Of a stretch of DNA of 10,084 bases, positions 8,206 to 10,084 are shown in pieces (within the stretch, counting starts at the first letter, position 1; every line of letters starts with the position of its first letter). The position numbers and the translations under genes were made by a program. The notes beneath the pieces are model-generated. The model worked only from the letters and a program-made list of their open reading frames with translations, was not told the DNA's origin and ran no database searches. Source of the DNA: Hyphomicrobiales bacterium (GTDB taxonomy: Bacteria > Pseudomonadota > Alphaproteobacteria > Rhizobiales > Aestuariivirgaceae). Where the stretch lies: NCBI GenBank assembly GCA_026987255.1, contig JALSNA010000308.1:1-10084 (forward strand), written 5' to 3'.

Positions 8206-8832
8206 TCAGCCTTTCAGTTTGCCGCGCACCGATTCGAGCATGCGCGCGGTTTCGCGCACGCTCCTGCCGGTGATGCGGCAGATCTGCTCCAGGGTGAAGC
8301 CGAGCTTGAAATAGAGCAAGGCGGCGCGCCGCTCGCCGGCGTCGAAACGCCGCGGCGAGGCCTCGGCAGCGCGCAGCAGATCCTCCGGCGCTATGGCCAT
8401 GGAGGGGATCACGTCCTCCCATTTCAGCGCCTCGTCGGGCTGGAACCACTCGTAGAACTCCTCGTCGTCGTCATAGACCGGATCGAGCACCAAGGGATCG
8501 TCGGGGATGACCTGATCCGTGGACAGGGTTTCGTGCTTCTGGATGTCGCGCCGCCGGGCGGCCAGCTTGTCCACCGTCTCAAAGAGCATGGCGTAGAGCC
8601 AGGCGCGCGGCTCCATGCCCTTTGGCTTTCTGGCGCGGTGTTCCCAGGCCTGGATGAGGGCCTCGCCCACAAGCTCGCGGGCATTCATGTAGCGGGGCGG
8701 AAAATCGCCCACGTCTTCGTAATAGGCCACTTCATGGCGGGCTGCCTCGATCAGCCCGGCCATCTCCTTTTCGGCCAGGGCATCGAAGGCCGCCTTGTCC
8801 CCGGCGATGATCTTGTCCCATGTCGTTGTCAT
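8206..8832 (-). CDS. ECF-like sigma-70 family protein with acidic linker
   Basis: A 208-residue soluble protein resembling a compact (region 2 plus region 4) sigma factor. Region 2-like sequence is seen in AAFDALAEKEMAGLIEAARH (14-33), ARELVGEALIQAWEHR (51-66) and AWLYAMLFETVDKLAARRR (77-95), the last matching the usual RAWLYRIARN-type helix. Region 4 is ERRAALLYFKLGFTLEQI (167-184) followed by a helix-turn-helix CRITGRSVRETARMLESVRG (185-204). Two features differ from standard ECF factors: an extra stretch YYEDVGDFPPRYMN (37-50) inside region 2, and a long acidic linker (about 104-150) with DDDEEFYEWF then QPDEALKWEDVIP. Start ATG at 8832 has AAGGGAG about 7 bases upstream. It is translationally coupled to the permease. 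No anti-sigma gene is recognisable in the window. It may redirect RNA polymerase or be a sigma-derived regulator; its target promoters are unknown. Confidence 0.8.
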   Translation of the reverse strand: MTTTWDKIIAGDKAAFDALAEKEMAGLIEAARHEVAYYEDVGDFPPRYMNARELVGEALIQAWEHRARKPKGMEPRAWLYAMLFETVDKLAARRRDIQKHETLSTDQVIPDDPLVLDPVYDDDEEFYEWFQPDEALKWEDVIPSMAIAPEDLLRAAEASPRRFDAGERRAALLYFKLGFTLEQICRITGRSVRETARMLESVRGKLKG

Positions 8833-8953
8833 TTTTCCGCTCCCTTGATGAATTGGGGCCTCTATCCTTCATCTGGGATGGGTGCGGGAGGCTTTCAAGC
8901 ATCGCGGCGGTTCCAGGGTCAGGCCCCGCAAATCCTGCATATGCCATCCCTCC
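8833..8953 (-). other. 121-base leader of the sigma factor-permease pair
   Basis: This gap, the longest in the right-hand minus-strand block, probably contains the promoter for the sigma-like gene and its permease. It holds an 8-base palindrome GCATATGC (8937-8944) and a GGAACC on the minus strand (8914-8909) that resembles the -35 element of many ECF promoters, but no CGT-type -10 lies 16-17 bases downstream. No convincing housekeeping promoter or terminator hairpin was seen, so read-through from the upstream UPF0114 gene is also possible. Confidence 0.35.
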
Positions 8954-9517
8954 TCATGAGTCCTGCCCCCGGCGGTGCTCCCGTGGAGGATGGCCGAAGG
9001 TGTGCTTCTCCGCCGCGTGCGACAGATAGAGCGCCAGGCCGATGAGGGCGATACCGCCGGCGAAACCGAGCATGTCCCGGGGCGTTGCGAAGCTCATGCC
9101 GATGGCGTGTTCGAAAAACTTTACCACCATGATCATGAGAATGACCTTGGCCAGGCGGTTCTTCAGATCGTCGAGATTGCGGATGGACAGGATGCGCGAG
9201 GCGGAGGCTCCATCGGCCTGGTCGATGCGCGAGATGAACAGCTCGTAGAGGCCGAGGGAGAAAATGAGCAGCACGGTGGCCAGCAGATAGCCGTCGATGA
9301 CCTGCACCACATGCTTGATGGTTTCGTCATGGAGGATGGCGCGCTGGGAGGTTTCCAGCTCCGGATAATGCAGCAGATGGACCAGCATGAAGAAGACGTC
9401 CACCGTGGCAATGAAGAAGATGGCAAAGGACACCAGCAACGAGGCGATGACAGCGACAAGAACCACCAGCCGTGCGTTCCACAGGAAGCCCTCGAAGATT
9501 CGCTCGATGGTTTTCAT
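8954..9517 (-). CDS. UPF0114 (YqhA-like) inner-membrane protein
   Basis: A 187-residue membrane protein of the uncharacterised UPF0114/YqhA family. The N-terminal signature RIFEGFLWNARLVVLVAVIAS (6-26) runs into the first membrane segment, ending in IATVDVFFMLVHLL. Further hydrophobic segments lie at about 74-97, 122-140 and 150-168. Between segments two and three is the conserved cytoplasmic-type stretch ELFISRIDQADG (92-103) and LSIRNLDDLKNRLAKVI (110-126). The C-terminus is hydrophilic and basic. The ATG at 9517 is chosen over the one at 9544 because GAGG sits 8 bases upstream of it; the extra nine residues (MQPAREERN) are simply that binding site read in frame. It follows the small two-cysteine protein gene by 26 bases. 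Biochemical role is unknown. Confidence 0.88.
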   Translation of the reverse strand: MKTIERIFEGFLWNARLVVLVAVIASLLVSFAIFFIATVDVFFMLVHLLHYPELETSQRAILHDETIKHVVQVIDGYLLATVLLIFSLGLYELFISRIDQADGASASRILSIRNLDDLKNRLAKVILMIMVVKFFEHAIGMSFATPRDMLGFAGGIALIGLALYLSHAAEKHTFGHPPREHRRGQDS

Positions 9518-9519
9518 GT

Positions 9520-9530
9520 TCCTTTCCTCT
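9520..9530 (-). promoter_or_regulatory. ribosome binding site deciding the UPF0114 start
   Basis: On the minus strand the purine-rich AGAGGAAAGGA precedes the ATG at 9517. Its GAGG is 8 bases from that codon, the usual spacing. An alternative in-frame ATG at 9544 overlaps the stop of the preceding gene by one base (TGATG) but would place this site inside the coding region. Confidence 0.7.
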
Positions 9531-9543
9531 CTTGCCGGTTGCA

Positions 9544-9918
9544 TCAGGGTTTTTGCAGGCAGGCGCGCACGGCTTCATCCCGGCCTGCGAAAATGGCGCG
9601 CAAGATCTTCTCCGCCTTGCCGATGAGCAGCGGGTTGGTGCGCCCCAGGTTTTCCATCAGCGAGACATTGGCCATGGTCTTGCGCTCTTCAAGGGTGCTG
9701 GAGGATCCTTTGTCCTGCTCATCGCGCAGGATTTCCGCCGCCTCCAGAATGCTGGCCGCGGGCAGCACCTTGCCATGGACGGCGCTGATGCAGGCGCGGA
9801 TATGCTCCAGCCGCGCCTGCCCGTCATTTGCGGCCGCCATGGCAGGGGCATGGGCGGCCAAAGTGAGCGCCAAGGCCATGCCGGGGAGAAACCTGGGGAA
9901 AATTGCCATCAGGTCCAT
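9544..9918 (-). CDS. small secreted protein with two cysteines, unknown function
   Basis: A 124-residue protein that I do not recognise as a named family. Residues 1-28 form a signal peptide: MDLMAIFPRF, a hydrophobic LPGMALALTLAAHAP stretch, and AMA before the probable cut, leaving a mature protein of about 96 residues in the periplasm. The mature part looks all-helical, with IRACISAVHGK (40-50), a helix ILEAAEILRDEQ (57-68), a serine-rich turn GSSST and a C-terminal helix ending VRACLQKP. Cys43 and Cys120 sit near the two ends and could form a disulfide closing the molecule. The ATG at 9918 is supported by AAGGAG 7 bases upstream (9931-9926); longer in-frame starts overlap the preceding HAD gene. 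It is 19 bases after the HAD gene and directly ahead of the UPF0114 gene, so it probably shares their message. Confidence 0.75.
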   Translation of the reverse strand: MDLMAIFPRFLPGMALALTLAAHAPAMAAANDGQARLEHIRACISAVHGKVLPAASILEAAEILRDEQDKGSSSTLEERKTMANVSLMENLGRTNPLLIGKAEKILRAIFAGRDEAVRACLQKP

Positions 9919-9937
9919 TTGCGTGCTCCTTGCCGGA

Positions 9938-10084
9938 TCATGATGTTGCGGCCCTGGCGAAGCTTGCCATGTCCGGCCAGGTAGCCAGGACCTTGGGCAT
10001 GGCGCCGGGTTTCGCCGTGGCTCCCCAGCCGCCTCCATGGCTCAGGTTCTGGCGGTCGATCCAGACATTGGCGATGCCGGCGGC
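9938..10084 (-). CDS. type II haloacid dehalogenase-like HAD hydrolase, C-terminal fragment
   Basis: The frame reading leftward from the right edge to a TGA at 9940-9938 gives 48 residues of a protein whose start lies outside the window. It contains AAGIANVWIDRQNLSHGGG followed by WGATAKP and a terminal ATWPDMASFARA. This matches the tail of HAD-superfamily type II (2-haloacid) dehalogenase-like enzymes, in which AAG.xxxWIDR follows the last catalytic aspartate motif and a (S)xGGxWGAT loop precedes a final PxMxxFA helix. Catalytic motifs I-III are not in view, so activity cannot be judged. Many annotated members act on phosphate esters and not on halogenated acids. It is the first visible gene of the right-hand minus-strand block, 19 bases before the small secreted protein gene. 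Confidence 0.8.
   Translation of the reverse strand, partial: AAGIANVWIDRQNLSHGGGWGATAKPGAMPKVLATWPDMASFARAATS

Noticed and set aside
6798..8273. A 491-codon plus-strand open frame opposite the permease
   Set aside because: It is antisense to a well-supported APC permease, and its Gly/Asp/Gln/His-rich translation has no recognisable domain or suitable start.
8909..8914. GGAACC on the minus strand as an autoregulatory ECF -35 element
   Set aside because: No matching CGT-type -10 lies 16-17 bases downstream, and a single six-base match in GC-rich DNA is weak.

Overview
The window comes from a high-GC bacterium, most likely an alphaproteobacterium. The supporting signs are a eukaryote-type NADP-dependent isocitrate dehydrogenase, a UbiH-family flavin hydroxylase whose FAD motif is written [15 protein letters not shown], a free-standing CinA C-terminal domain (PncC), and dense G/C-ending codons that leave long false ORFs on the opposite strand of nearly every gene. 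The order or family cannot be fixed from the sequence alone. No tRNA, rRNA, CRISPR array, IS element, integrase or phage gene was seen.

Left block (1-3833, minus strand, read right to left): ubiH-like hydroxylase, then cinA/pncC, then recG, with gaps of 24 and 34 bases. It looks like one operon of three housekeeping genes: quinone-ring hydroxylation, hydrolysis of nicotinamide mononucleotide, and rescue of stalled replication forks. recG runs off the left edge and lacks only its last few tens of codons. A divergent 212-base region (3834-4045) separates this operon from icd.

Centre (4046-6749, plus strand): icd, closed by a textbook intrinsic terminator, then a secreted protein of the phytase-like esterase family with its own signal peptide. 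A long inverted repeat sits in the convergent gap that follows.

Right block (6915-10084, minus strand, read right to left): the end of a type II haloacid-dehalogenase-like HAD hydrolase, a small secreted protein with two cysteines, a UPF0114/YqhA inner-membrane protein, a 121-base gap, an ECF-like sigma factor with an unusual acidic linker, and an APC-family permease starting 4 bases after the sigma factor stops. The first three genes are tightly packed, and so are the last two. The sigma factor-permease pair, with no recognisable anti-sigma gene nearby, is the least ordinary part of the window.

I see no evidence for a wholly new defence or mobile system. The points worth following are the sigma factor and its neighbours, the small two-cysteine protein, and the lysine-rich secreted esterase-like protein.
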